Assembly (NCBI GenBank): GCA_025363205.1 | Contig: JANYEI010000150.1 | Span: 1-43,174, forward strand | DNA length: 43,174 bases | Direction of reading: 5' to 3' | From: Frigoribacterium sp. | GTDB lineage: Bacteria; Actinomycetota; Actinomycetes; Actinomycetales; Microbacteriaceae | Part shown: one piece after another, positions 16,243 through 25,200 of the stretch | Numbering within the stretch: position 1 is the stretch's first letter | How the letters are laid out: the number at the start of each line of letters is the position of its first letter | Made by a program: the position numbers and the translations under genes | The notes under the pieces: model-generated | Database searches by the model: none | What the model was told of the DNA's origin: nothing | Seen by the model: the letters and a program-made list of their open reading frames with translations, nothing else

Positions 16243-17268
16243 TTATCCGAAGAGGATCGCGGCCTCGTCGTAGCGGGATTGCGGCACTGTGTTGAGCTTG
16301 CCGAGCGCATCCTCGAACGCCACATGGGTGATGGAGGTACCGCTGAGCGAGACCATGCGGCCCCAGCGGGCGTGGATCACTGAGTCGACCGCGGCCATGC
16401 CATACCGCGTGGCGAGCACACGATCGTAGGCGGTCGGTGTTCCACCGCGCTGGATGTGGCCGAGCGTTGTCGCGCGCGTCTCGATGCCCACCCGCGCTTC
16501 AATCTCCGGAGCGATGAGCTCACCGATGCCGCCGAGCCGCGGGCGTCCGAACGCATCGAGCCCGCGCTCCGAGTGGGCGTCATCCATTGTGTCGAGGTGG
16601 AAGCCCTCGGCCACCACGACCAGCGGCGCCCGGCCGCGATCAACGACGGACTGCACCCAGGCCACGATCTGGTCCATCGAGGTCTTCTGCTCCGGGATGA
16701 GGATCGCATGAGCGCCGGCCGCCATGCCCGAGTGCAACGCGATCCAGCCGACGTGCCGACCCATCACCTCGGCGACCATGCATCGGCCGTGCGAGTCGCC
16801 GGTGGTGCGGAGGCGATCCATGGCATCGGTCGCGATCTGCACGGCGGTGTCGAAACCGAAGGTGTAGTCGGTGGCCGAGAGATCGTTATCGACGGTCTTC
16901 GGCACGCCCACGATCTTGATGCCGGCATCCGTCAGCCGCTTGGCGGCAGCGAGAGTGCCCTCTCCACCGATTGCGATGAGAGAGTCGACGCCGAGGCGCT
17001 CCATGTTGGCTCGCACCACCTCCGCCCCGCCGTTTTCTTCAAACGGGTTGGTGCGGGAAGTGCCGAGGATGGTGCCACCCTGCTTGCCGATGCCCTGGAT
17101 ATCTTTGCGCTCGAGCGTGACGATGTCGCCTTCGATGACGCCGCGCCAGCCGCCCTTGAAGCCAACAAAGTCCTGTTTGTAAATCTGTGTGCCCTTGAGG
17201 ACGGCGCCGCGGATCACCGCGTTCAACCCGGGGCAGTCTCCACCGCTGGTGAGGATTCCAATGCTCAT
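16243..17268 (-). CDS. pfkA: 6-phosphofructokinase (group III type)
   Basis: 341 residues from ATG 17268, with AAGGA upstream. It phosphorylates fructose 6-phosphate in glycolysis. MSIGILTSGGDCPGLNAVIRG is the N-terminal phosphate-binding loop, PKTVDNDL the catalytic loop, and MVAEVMGRHVGWIAL the fructose-6-phosphate site. The residues that discriminate the phosphoryl donor are Gly104 (GGEGT) and Lys124 (PKTVD). The Gly/Lys pair is the mixed, ATP-using group III pattern; PPi enzymes have Asp104 with Lys124. It stands alone and is divergent from a DUF4190-like gene. Confidence 0.93.
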   Translation of the reverse strand: MSIGILTSGGDCPGLNAVIRGAVLKGTQIYKQDFVGFKGGWRGVIEGDIVTLERKDIQGIGKQGGTILGTSRTNPFEENGGAEVVRANMERLGVDSLIAIGGEGTLAAAKRLTDAGIKIVGVPKTVDNDLSATDYTFGFDTAVQIATDAMDRLRTTGDSHGRCMVAEVMGRHVGWIALHSGMAAGAHAILIPEQKTSMDQIVAWVQSVVDRGRAPLVVVAEGFHLDTMDDAHSERGLDAFGRPRLGGIGELIAPEIEARVGIETRATTLGHIQRGGTPTAYDRVLATRYGMAAVDSVIHARWGRMVSLSGTSITHVAFEDALGKLNTVPQSRYDEAAILFG

Positions 17269-17383
17269 GACACCATCCTTCCCTAGGTTGGGCGCCTGCC
17301 GATCACACCCGTGCCGGCGGTGCTCGCTAGAGTCGGGGGAAGCGCAGACCACGGGGATGCGCGCCCACGATCCAAGGAGCATC

Positions 17384-17836
17384 ATGTCCGATCTCAACGG
17401 GGGTCCGATCCCCAGTCCGTCCGACGGCCGGCCTCCGGTCACGCCCCCGGTGCCGCCGGCTCCCGACGCGGGCCCTACTGCTCCGGTGGCCCCGCCCGCG
17501 CCGGATGCTAACGCCGCATCCGCCCCGGCTTATGCCCAGCCGGCCGCGGTAAACCCGGGCCGCACCCTCGGAATCGTCGGCTTCATCCTCGCATTCTTCG
17601 TGAGCCCCGCCGGGATCATCGTCAGCGCCATCGGGCTTTCCAAATCGAGGAAGTCCGGCAATAAAAATGGGCTCGCGCTCGCCGGGCTCATCCTGTCGAT
17701 CGTGTTCTTGATCATCGCCATCGTCGTCACGGCCGTTCTGGTCGGTGCGGCGGTGGAACTGCTCAATCAGTGCACGGGACTTGGCGGCGGAGTGCAGCAG
17801 ATCAACGGCGTTACCATCACCTGCCCGTCGCGTTAG
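17384..17836 (+). CDS. DUF4190-like small membrane protein
   Basis: 150 residues from ATG 17384 with a good ribosome-binding site (AAGGAG). A Pro/Ala-rich cytosolic N-terminus (about 1-55) is followed by two membrane helices: LGIVGFILAFFVSPAGIIVSAIGL and LALAGLILSIVFLIIAIVVTAVL. KSRKSGNKNGLALAGLILS between them is the DUF4190 signature. The short C-terminus has two Cys residues (NQCTG, ITCPSR). The function is unknown. Its stop codon overlaps that of the convergent gene. Confidence 0.8.
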   Translation: MSDLNGGPIPSPSDGRPPVTPPVPPAPDAGPTAPVAPPAPDANAASAPAYAQPAAVNPGRTLGIVGFILAFFVSPAGIIVSAIGLSKSRKSGNKNGLALAGLILSIVFLIIAIVVTAVLVGAAVELLNQCTGLGGGVQQINGVTITCPSR

Positions 17837-18519
17837 AGCTTGCCAGGGGCGTCGAGTCCGCCCGTGCAGGGGGCTCCGGGCTCCGGAGCGTTTCCACTAT
17901 TTCGGTATTTAGCAAAGAACTGCGAGATTCGGGCATCCGTCACCGACGACACTGTCACCTGGGCGTTCCAGGCACTGAGCACGATCGGGCCAGGCAGCCC
18001 CGGGTAGGGCGAGAGCACGGTGTAAGTGGAGGGCATCCGATCGCGGAGCTTGGTGACGGACTCGGCGGGCAGCGATGGATCGTAGGTGACCCAGACCGCA
18101 CCGTGCTCGAGGTCATGCACTGCATTCTCATTGGGCACCGGCTGCGTATAGATGCCGCAATTGAGCCAGATGGCGTTGTGTGGGCCGCCGGCCGGCGGGG
18201 TCTGGTCGTAGGTGACGGGTCCCTGCACGTGTCCAGCGGTGTTGCTGTAGGTCGTGAGGCCCCTGATTTCTGAGCCGGCGGAGTTGCCCGAGCCGGCGGA
18301 GTTGCCCGAGCCGCCGGACGGTGGCGCGGTGGGCTTCGAGCTGAGCACGATCGACGTGACGACGAGCGCGACCACGGCGACAGCCGCCACGCTGCCAATC
18401 GTGATGGCGACGCGGCGCACTCGGGCGCGGCGCTTTTCTTCAGCGCGCAACGCTTCGAGCTTGCTCTCGCGGCTGGCCTTCGGTGATGACGAGCCAGGGA
18501 TGGGGGTGGCGGGGGTCAC
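17833..18519 (-). CDS. DUF3105 family membrane-anchored protein
   Basis: 228 residues from GTG 18519, preceded by AGAGG. A charged cytosolic N-terminus (KLEALRAEEKRRARVRRV) is followed by one membrane helix (about 39-60), a Gly/Ser/Asn linker with a duplicated GSGNSA, and an extracytoplasmic domain. HNAIWLNCGIYTQPV, VHDLEHGAVWVTYDP and the C-terminal APCTGG fit DUF3105, whose conserved His and Cys residues suggest a metal or redox site of unknown role. The last four bases overlap the convergent gene. Confidence 0.85.
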   Translation of the reverse strand: MTPATPIPGSSSPKASRESKLEALRAEEKRRARVRRVAITIGSVAAVAVVALVVTSIVLSSKPTAPPSGGSGNSAGSGNSAGSEIRGLTTYSNTAGHVQGPVTYDQTPPAGGPHNAIWLNCGIYTQPVPNENAVHDLEHGAVWVTYDPSLPAESVTKLRDRMPSTYTVLSPYPGLPGPIVLSAWNAQVTVSSVTDARISQFFAKYRNSGNAPEPGAPCTGGLDAPGKL

Positions 18520-18674
18520 GGAGCCTCTTTCGATGGGAGCCCTCTATTTCACCACTTGGGCCGCGGTGTTCGTCACCGTCACCAGCTGGTTCACATCGAA
18601 ACGGTCGGCGCATCTGCGGGCGGGAGCAGCATCCTCCGGTCATCCTGTTGGCTCTTGTCTCGGAGGCGTCCCCG

Positions 18675-18686
18675 TATTCTCGAAGC
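18675..18686 (+). promoter_or_regulatory. -10 box of a leaderless transcript (glycosylase gene)
   Basis: TATTCT (18675-18680), six bases (CGAAGC), then ATG. No Shine-Dalgarno sequence is present. Confidence 0.6.
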
Positions 18687-19607
18687 ATGGAACAGGCGCC
18701 GCTCAGCAGCAGCTATCGCCCGCCGCATCCGCTCGATCTCGCCCAGACGCTGCGACCGCTCAGTCGCGGTGCCGCCGACCCGACGATGCAGTGGGATGCC
18801 TCGGGCGTCTGGCGCACGCTGCCGACGCCACTCGGTGCCGCCACCCTGCACCTCGCTTCGCAGCGCGGCATCGTGACAGCGACGGCGTGGGGGGATGGCG
18901 CGGAGTGGGCGATTGCCGCAGTGCCCGAGTTGCTCGGCAGTGGCGACGATTGCGCCGACTTCGATGTGTTAGAGAACCCATTCCTCTCCGAGTCGCAGCG
19001 GCGCAATCCCGGGCTGAGGCTGCTGCGTACTGGCCTCGTGCTCGAGATGATGGTCGCGGCGATCTTCGAGCAGAAGGTGACAGGCAAGGAAGCGCGCCGA
19101 GCTTGGGCGACACTCGTTCGCGCCCACGGCGAACCCGCGCCGGGCCCAGCACCCGGTGGCATGCGAGTCTTCCCTTCTGCTCGTGCCTGGCGCCTGATCC
19201 CGTCCTGGGAATGGCACACGGCAGGAGTCGACCCCCAGCGCTCGCGCACGGCGATTGCCGCGGCATCCGTCGCCGGTGGCCTTGAGCGCACTCTTGCACT
19301 CGGTCGGGGCGGCGCCGAGGTGGCGAAGAGATTGCGCAGCGTGCCTGGCGTCGGTATCTGGACCGCCGCCGAGACGACCCAGCGCGCCCACGGAGACGCG
19401 GATTCGGTAAGCGTCGGCGACTACCACCTCCCGGCGGTGGTGGGTTGGGCGCTCATCGGCAGTCCGGTGGACGACGACGGGATGCTCGAACTGCTCGCCC
19501 CCTGGACCGGGCACCGGCAGCGCGTGATGCGACTGATCGAGGCGAGCGGTTTCGCCAAACCCCGGTTCGGGCCGCGGATGACGATCCAGGATCACCGGCG
19601 CCATTAG
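18687..19607 (+). CDS. DNA-3-methyladenine glycosylase II-like (HhH-GPD superfamily)
   Basis: 306 residues. It would excise alkylated bases in base-excision repair. The helix-hairpin-helix VPGVGIWTAAETTQRAHG is followed by the catalytic Asp245 in SVGDYHLPAVVG, the AlkA-type arrangement. ILEQKVTGKEA-like wording appears as AAIFEQKVTGKEARRAW, the family's substrate-pocket helix. It probably belongs to the AlkA branch, but it lacks the Ada regulatory domains. The start has a -10 box exactly six bases upstream. Confidence 0.88.
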   Translation: MEQAPLSSSYRPPHPLDLAQTLRPLSRGAADPTMQWDASGVWRTLPTPLGAATLHLASQRGIVTATAWGDGAEWAIAAVPELLGSGDDCADFDVLENPFLSESQRRNPGLRLLRTGLVLEMMVAAIFEQKVTGKEARRAWATLVRAHGEPAPGPAPGGMRVFPSARAWRLIPSWEWHTAGVDPQRSRTAIAAASVAGGLERTLALGRGGAEVAKRLRSVPGVGIWTAAETTQRAHGDADSVSVGDYHLPAVVGWALIGSPVDDDGMLELLAPWTGHRQRVMRLIEASGFAKPRFGPRMTIQDHRRH

Positions 19608-19616
19608 CGTTGTCTC
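19605..19616 (+). promoter_or_regulatory. -10 box that shares bases with the preceding stop codon
   Basis: TAGCGT (19605-19610), six bases (TGTCTC), then GTG 19617. The TAG is also the stop codon of the glycosylase gene. The downstream gene could therefore have its own leaderless mRNA despite a gap of only nine bases. Confidence 0.5.
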
Positions 19617-20162
19617 GTGCACCTGATCTTTCGAACCTTTCTCGTCTGGCTGCGCCGCAACGGCCCACGCCTCGATCCTCATGAGGTCGGACGCCTGACC
19701 TTTCGCGTGCTGCCCACCGACCTTGACGTGCTCGGTCACATGAACAACGGTGTGTACCTGTCGATCATGGATCTCGGCCGCATGGACCTGCTGCAGCGCT
19801 CGGGCGTCTGGTCTCGCCTGCTCGGGGCCGGATTCTTTCCGGTGATGGCGGATGAGACGATCAGTTTTCGGCGCTCCCTCATGCCCTGGCAGCGCTTCAC
19901 GCTCGAAACCCGCATTGTCGGTTACGACGCGAAAGCGGTCTACGTTGAGCAGCGCACGGTGGTCAATGGGGAGATTTATGCGCGCGCGACGACGCGCGGC
20001 CGGTTCGTGAAGAAGACCGGCGGCACGGTGACGACCGCCGAGGTTGCCAAGGTGGCTGGTATCGATATCACCGGTCATCCGCTGCCAGAGTGGGTGGCTC
20101 GCTGGGCAACGGATGTCGCGCTGCCCGCGGCACGCGCTGCGGCTCCGAGCGTGTGGGACTAG
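19617..20162 (+). CDS. Hot-dog fold acyl-CoA thioesterase-like protein
   Basis: 181 residues from GTG 19617. It has the 4HBT/thioesterase pattern TDLDVLGHMNNGVYLSIMDLGRMD (about 35-58), where Asp and the HMNNGVY loop form the active-site entrance, then FRRSLMPWQRFTLETRIVGYDAKAVYVEQRTVVNGEIYARATTRGRFV as the central strands. It probably hydrolyses an acyl-CoA; the substrate cannot be told. It has a basic, slightly hydrophobic N-terminus. Confidence 0.85.
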   Translation: MHLIFRTFLVWLRRNGPRLDPHEVGRLTFRVLPTDLDVLGHMNNGVYLSIMDLGRMDLLQRSGVWSRLLGAGFFPVMADETISFRRSLMPWQRFTLETRIVGYDAKAVYVEQRTVVNGEIYARATTRGRFVKKTGGTVTTAEVAKVAGIDITGHPLPEWVARWATDVALPAARAAAPSVWD

Positions 20163-20200
20163 GGCTGGCGACAGAACCGGATTCGATCGCGCTGGGCCGT

Positions 20201-20287
20201 TAGACCGCGCCGGATTCGACCGTGCCGCGCAACTAGACCGTTCCGCGCAACTAGACCGCGCCGCGCTTCTAGACCGCGTCGGGCTTC
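20201..20287. repeat. 18-bp direct repeats with TAGACCG words
   Basis: TAGACCG recurs at 20201, 20234, 20252 and 20270. The last three are spaced exactly 18 bases apart, with the pattern TAGACCGyyCCGCGCAAC and close variants. The repeats run into the 3' end of the minus-strand small gene and supply its stop codon at 20269-20271. Confidence 0.75.
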
Positions 20288-20463
20288 TCGGTGCTGTCGG
20301 GCTCGGGGTGGGCACCGAGGGGACCGCCACCGAAGTCGGCGGCCCGGGCGGCATCCGCACCCTGTCGCAGCAACTCATCGGCCTCGGCCTTGGCCGCAGC
20401 CGCCTCTGACTCGTCGCCCGCGGCGGCACCGCCCTGGTTCGCAAACTGGTCGAACGTTGCCAT
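20269..20463 (-). CDS. Small acidic hypothetical protein
   Basis: 64 residues from ATG 20463, supported by a strong ribosome-binding site (AAGGAG, eight bases upstream). The sequence is Ala/Glu/Asp-rich and probably unstructured or helical (ESEAAAAKAEADELLRQGADAARAADFGGGP), with a Pro/acidic tail. It has no membrane segment or known motif. It lies downstream of the FAD oxidoreductase on the same strand, 100 bases away. The 3' end is formed by a direct repeat, so the C-terminus may vary between strains. Confidence 0.6.
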   Translation of the reverse strand: MATFDQFANQGGAAAGDESEAAAAKAEADELLRQGADAARAADFGGGPLGAHPEPDSTEKPDAV

Positions 20464-20565
20464 GGCGAAGCTCCTTGATTCCGCAGCATTCTCAATACGC
20501 TGCTTCACAGGAGTTTAACCGGCTAGAAGGCGGGAGGCAAAGCGCGTGAGACAGGGGGCGGGCGG

Positions 20566-22101
20566 CTACCCCTCGAGCGCGGCCATCGCGGCGTTGTGCC
20601 CGCCGAGACCGCTCACGCCGCCGCCGCGCTGCGCGCCGGCACCACAGAGCAGAATCTTTTTGTGGGCAGTGCTGACACCCCAGCGTCCGGCCGCGGTGCT
20701 CAGATCCGCCGAGTCCTCAGCAAAGGGCCACGACAGCGGCGCGTGGAAGATGTTGCCCCCGGGCAGCCCGAGCGCCGACTCGAGGTCGTGGGTGGTCTTC
20801 GTTTCAATGCAGGGACGGCCTGCGGCATCGCTCAGCAGGAGCGATTCGATCGGCTCTGCGAGCACGCTGTCGAGGGAGTCGATGACCGCGCGTTCGAGCG
20901 CGGCACGCACGGCGTCGTTGGTGGCTGCCGTGACCAGCCGATGTGGGGTGTGCAGCCCGAAGACGGTGAGAGTCTGTGCACCGGAAGCCGCCAGCTCCGG
21001 GGAGAGGATGCTCGGATCGGTGAGCGAGTGGCAGTAGATCTCCGCTGGCAATGGACTCGGGATGTTGCCGGCGCTCGCCGCCCGGAAGGCCCGCTCGAGC
21101 TGCGAGTAGCCCTCGTTGATGTGAAAGGTGCCGCCGAAGGCGGCGGCCGGATCGAGCGACGCATCGCGCAGTCGGGGAAGCCGTCGCAGAAGCAGGTTGA
21201 CTTTCACCTGGGCGCCCTCGACCGGCTCGCTCGGCTCACCGAGCAAGCCGGAAAGCGCCTGCGGGGCGACATTAGCGAGCACGATGCCGGCATTCAGGCG
21301 GTGTTCGACGTCGCCGAGGCGATACCGTACCTCGCCATCGGGAGTGATCGAGATGACGTCGGCGCCGGTGAGCAGCGAGGCCCCGGCCGTGCGGGCGGCG
21401 TTCGCGAGCGCACTACTGACCGCGCCCATGCCGCCGACCGGCACATCCCAGTCCCCGGTTCCGCCGCCGATCACGTGGTAAAGGAAGCAGCGGTTGGCGG
21501 CGAGAGTTGGGTCGTCGGCCGGGGCGAAGGTGCCGATCAGGGCATCCGTCAGCACGACTCCGCGCACGAGATCGCTGTTGAAAGAGCGCTCGATCACTTC
21601 GCCGATCGGGCGGTCGATGAAATCGGTCCAGTCCGCGGCATCCACCAGGCGCTTCAGTTCCGATCGCCGCAGCAACGGTTCGGTGACGGTCGGGAAGACG
21701 GCGCGGGCGAGCGCGGCGGTGCGACCGTAGAACGACTGCCAGGCACCGAAGTCGGCGCCGAGAGCGTCGAACGAGCGGCGCGTGGCCGCGGCATCCCCGT
21801 TGTCGACGAGAAGGCCGCGATCGGTGCCGGGCAGCGGGGTGTACGAACTGTAGCGACGACGCTCGAGACGGATGTCGAGGCCGAGGTCGCGGATGATGGC
21901 GGCCGGCAGCAGACTGACCAGGTACGAGTACCGCGAGAGCCGCGCCTCCACGCCCTCGAAGGCCTGCGCGGAGACTGCGGCGCCGCCGAGGTGGTCGAGC
22001 CGCTCGAGTACCGTGACGGATCTCCCGGATTGGGCGAGATAGGCCGCCGCGACGAGACCGTTATGGCCGCCGCCGACGATCACGACGTCCTGTCGCGTCA
22101 T
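20566..22101 (-). CDS. FAD-dependent oxidoreductase, phytoene-desaturase/PYROXD2-like
   Basis: 511 residues from ATG 22101 (GGAG upstream); an in-frame ATG at 22137 would add 12 residues. The N-terminus DVVIVGGGHNGLVAAAYLAQSGRSVTVLERLDHLGGAA is the dinucleotide-binding fold of the phytoene-dehydrogenase-related family. The C-terminus ILLCGAGAQRGGGVSGLGGHNAAMAALEG is the second FAD block. GGMGAVSSALANAA matches the middle block of the family. No carotenoid genes are nearby, so a PYROXD2-type role is more likely than carotenoid desaturation. The substrate is unknown. It is divergent from putA. Confidence 0.85.
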   Translation of the reverse strand: MTRQDVVIVGGGHNGLVAAAYLAQSGRSVTVLERLDHLGGAAVSAQAFEGVEARLSRYSYLVSLLPAAIIRDLGLDIRLERRRYSSYTPLPGTDRGLLVDNGDAAATRRSFDALGADFGAWQSFYGRTAALARAVFPTVTEPLLRRSELKRLVDAADWTDFIDRPIGEVIERSFNSDLVRGVVLTDALIGTFAPADDPTLAANRCFLYHVIGGGTGDWDVPVGGMGAVSSALANAARTAGASLLTGADVISITPDGEVRYRLGDVEHRLNAGIVLANVAPQALSGLLGEPSEPVEGAQVKVNLLLRRLPRLRDASLDPAAAFGGTFHINEGYSQLERAFRAASAGNIPSPLPAEIYCHSLTDPSILSPELAASGAQTLTVFGLHTPHRLVTAATNDAVRAALERAVIDSLDSVLAEPIESLLLSDAAGRPCIETKTTHDLESALGLPGGNIFHAPLSWPFAEDSADLSTAAGRWGVSTAHKKILLCGAGAQRGGGVSGLGGHNAAMAALEG

Positions 22102-22260
22102 CGGCGCTCCGCCGGGTGCGCGTTCACTACGCACCATCCGTTCATCCTGTCGTCGGACAGCACCGATTCCCCAGCCATGAACCAGAGTCTACGAGTCGTT
22201 CGGGCCCGAGGTCGATGACCGCGCTGCTCTGCCAAAATAGCCGCCGGTGGCGAGCGCAAG

Positions 22261-22272
22261 TAGTCTCGATAC
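22261..22272 (+). promoter_or_regulatory. -10 box of a leaderless putA transcript
   Basis: TAGTCT (22261-22266), six bases (CGATAC), then ATG 22273. No Shine-Dalgarno sequence is visible. Confidence 0.6.
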
Positions 22273-25200
22273 ATGCTTTCGACCGCTGCCGATACGCCCG
22301 CGAGCCCCGATCCGCTCGCCGCCGAAGCCGTCGCCACCGTGCATCGCTGGCTCGCCGAGAGCGCGGATGTCGCACCTGGCCGTTCGGAACAGCGACTGGC
22401 TGGCGTGCTCAAAGACCCGAGCGGTCTCGACTTCACGATCGGATTCGTCGACCGCGTGGTGCGTCCGGAAGACCTGCGGGTCGCTGGCCGCAACCTCGAG
22501 GGGCTCTCCCGCGTGATTCCCGCGTTCCTGCCCGGGTACATGCGGGTCGCCATCCAGCTCGGTGGGGGATTCGCACCGCTGATCCCGTGGCCGATCGTGC
22601 CGATTGCCCGGCGGGCGCTGCGCGGTATGGTGAGCCACCTCATCCTGGATGCGAGCCCCCGGCAGCTCGACCACAGCCTGCGGGCGCTGCGCCGGTCGGG
22701 CATCCGTCTCAATCTCAACCTGCTTGGCGAAGCAGTGCTCGGTGACGACGAGGCCGATCGGCGGCTTACCGGAACCCGTGATCTGCTGAAGCGGCACGAC
22801 GTGGACTACGTCTCGATCAAGGTCTCCTCCGTGTCGAGCCAGCTGTCGATGTGGTCATTCGACGAGACGGTGACCCGGGTGGTGCGACGGCTGACGCCCC
22901 TCTACGAGTTTGCCGCGGCATCCCCAACCACCAAGTTCATCAACTTGGACATGGAGGAATTTCGCGACCTCGACCTCACGATCGAGGTGTTTCGTCGCAT
23001 CCTCGAGCAGCCGAAGCTGAAGAACCTCGAAGCCGGAATTGTGTTGCAGGCCTACCTTCCGGATGCCCTTCGGGCCATGCAGGGACTCACCTCCTGGGCG
23101 ACCCAGCGTCGGGCCGAGGGCGGCGCTGGCATCAAGGTGCGCGTCGTGAAGGGCGCGAATCTCGCGATGGAGCGGGTGGATGCTGCGGTGCACGGCTGGC
23201 CGCTCGCGACCTGGGGTACCAAGCGCGACACCGATGCCAACTACAAACGCATCCTGGACTGGTCGTTGCAGCCGGCCCGCACCGACGCGGTGCGCATCGG
23301 GGTGGCCGGTCACAATCTGTTCGACATCGCCTGGGCCTGGCTTCTCGCGAAGCAGCGCCGGGTGGAGACGCGGGTGGAGTTCGAGATGCTGCTTGGCATG
23401 GCCAGCGGGCAGGCGGATGCCGTTAGCCGTGATGTCGGCGGCCTCCTGCTCTACACCCCGGTCGTGCATCCGAGGGAGTTCGATGCCGCGATCTCGTATC
23501 TCATCCGGAGGCTGGAGGAGAACGCATCGAGTGAGAACTTCATGTCGGGCGTCTTCGAACTCGCGAGCGACGCCACGATCTTCGATCGGGAGGCCGCGCG
23601 CTTCCTCGCCTCGCTCGAGGGGCTGACCGACGCCGTTCCGGCATCCCACCGCGTGCAGGACCGTCGACTGCCGATGCCGGACACTCCGGTCGATACCGCG
23701 CCGCGCGCCTTCGCCAACGAACCCGACACCGATCCCTCGATCGCCGCCAATCGCGAATGGGGCCGCCAGATTCTCTCCCGGGTCGCAACGTCGACTCTCG
23801 GGGACGCCGCCGTCGCTGCGGCTCGGATCACCGGCCTCCCCGCCCTCGAGGCCGTGATCACCGCCACCGCCCGGGCCGGGGAAAGCTGGGGGCAGCGCCG
23901 ATCGGATACCCGCGCCACCGTGCTGCACAGTTCGGGGGAGGCGCTCGCCGCTGCCCGTGCCGACCTGATCGAGGTGATGGCGAGCGAGACCGGCAAGACT
24001 CTTCTCGAGGGAGATGTCGAGGTGAGTGAGGCCGTGGACTTCGCCCACTACTACGCGGAACGAGCCCGCGAGCTCGACCGGATCGCGGATGCCGAGTTCA
24101 CACCGTCCCGACTGATCGTGGTCACCCCACCGTGGAACTTCCCGGTCGCGATCCCGGCCGGATCCGTGCTTGCCGCGCTCGCATCGGGTGCCGGCGTGAT
24201 CATCAAGCCGGCTCCGCAGGCGCGCCGCAGTGCCGCGGTGATGGTCCAGGCCCTCTGGGCCGGCGGTGTGCCGCGCGACGTGCTCGCGTTCGTGGATCTC
24301 GACGAGGGCGACCTCGGTCGCGAGCTGGTGGCGCATCCGTCGGTCGATCGGGTGATCCTCACCGGCGCCTGGGAGACGGCGAAGCTCTTCCGCTCCTGGC
24401 GCCCCGACCTTCCGCTGCTGGCCGAGACGAGCGGCAAGAACGCGATCATTGTGACCCCGAGCGCCGACCTCGACCTCGCGGTGGCGGATGTCGTGAAGAG
24501 CGCGTTTAGTCACGCTGGCCAGAAGTGCTCGGCGGCATCCCTCGTGATCCTGGTCGGATCGGTCGCGAAGTCAGAGCGATTCAGACGGCAGCTCATCGAC
24601 TCCGTGACCACACTGCGGGTGGGCTACCCCCAGGAGGCGACGACCGTGATGGGGCCGATCATCGAGCCGGCACAGGGCAAGCTCCGCTCGGCACTCACCA
24701 GCCTCGCCGAGGGCGAGTCCTGGCTGGTCACCCCGCGCCCACTCGACGAGAGCGACCGACTGTGGTCGCCCGGCGTTCGGGATGGGGTGGCCCAGGGATC
24801 GGAATTTCACCTCACCGAGTACTTCGGTCCGGTGCTCGGCATCATGCAGGCTGACACGCTCGAAGAGGCGATTGCGCTGCAGAACGCTCCGGCCTATGGC
24901 CTCACCGCGGGCATCCATTCGCTCGATACCAGCGAAGTCGCGCTGTGGGTCGAGACCGTGCAGGCGGGCAACCTTTACGTGAACCGTGGCATTACCGGTG
25001 CCGTCGTGCGTCGCCAGCCGTTCGGTGGCTGGAAGCGGTCGGCGGTCGGGGCGGGCGCGAAGGCCGGCGGTCCGAACTATCTGCTCGCCCTCGGCGACTG
25101 GCGGCCGCTGTTCGCCGAACCCGGTCGCACGGCGGTGCTCAAGGGACTCAGCGAGAAGGTCGCGCGCGTGATCGAAGCGGCGCAGCACGGCATGGAGTTT

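Noticed and set aside
20596-22218. Long plus-strand reading frame opposite the FAD oxidoreductase
   Set aside because: It is antisense to a clearly conserved flavoprotein; its composition is the Arg/Gly/Glu-rich shadow typical of high-GC genes.
22855-24513. 552-codon minus-strand frame inside putA
   Set aside because: It is a shadow of putA, whose catalytic motifs lie on the plus strand, and no protein motifs appear in it.
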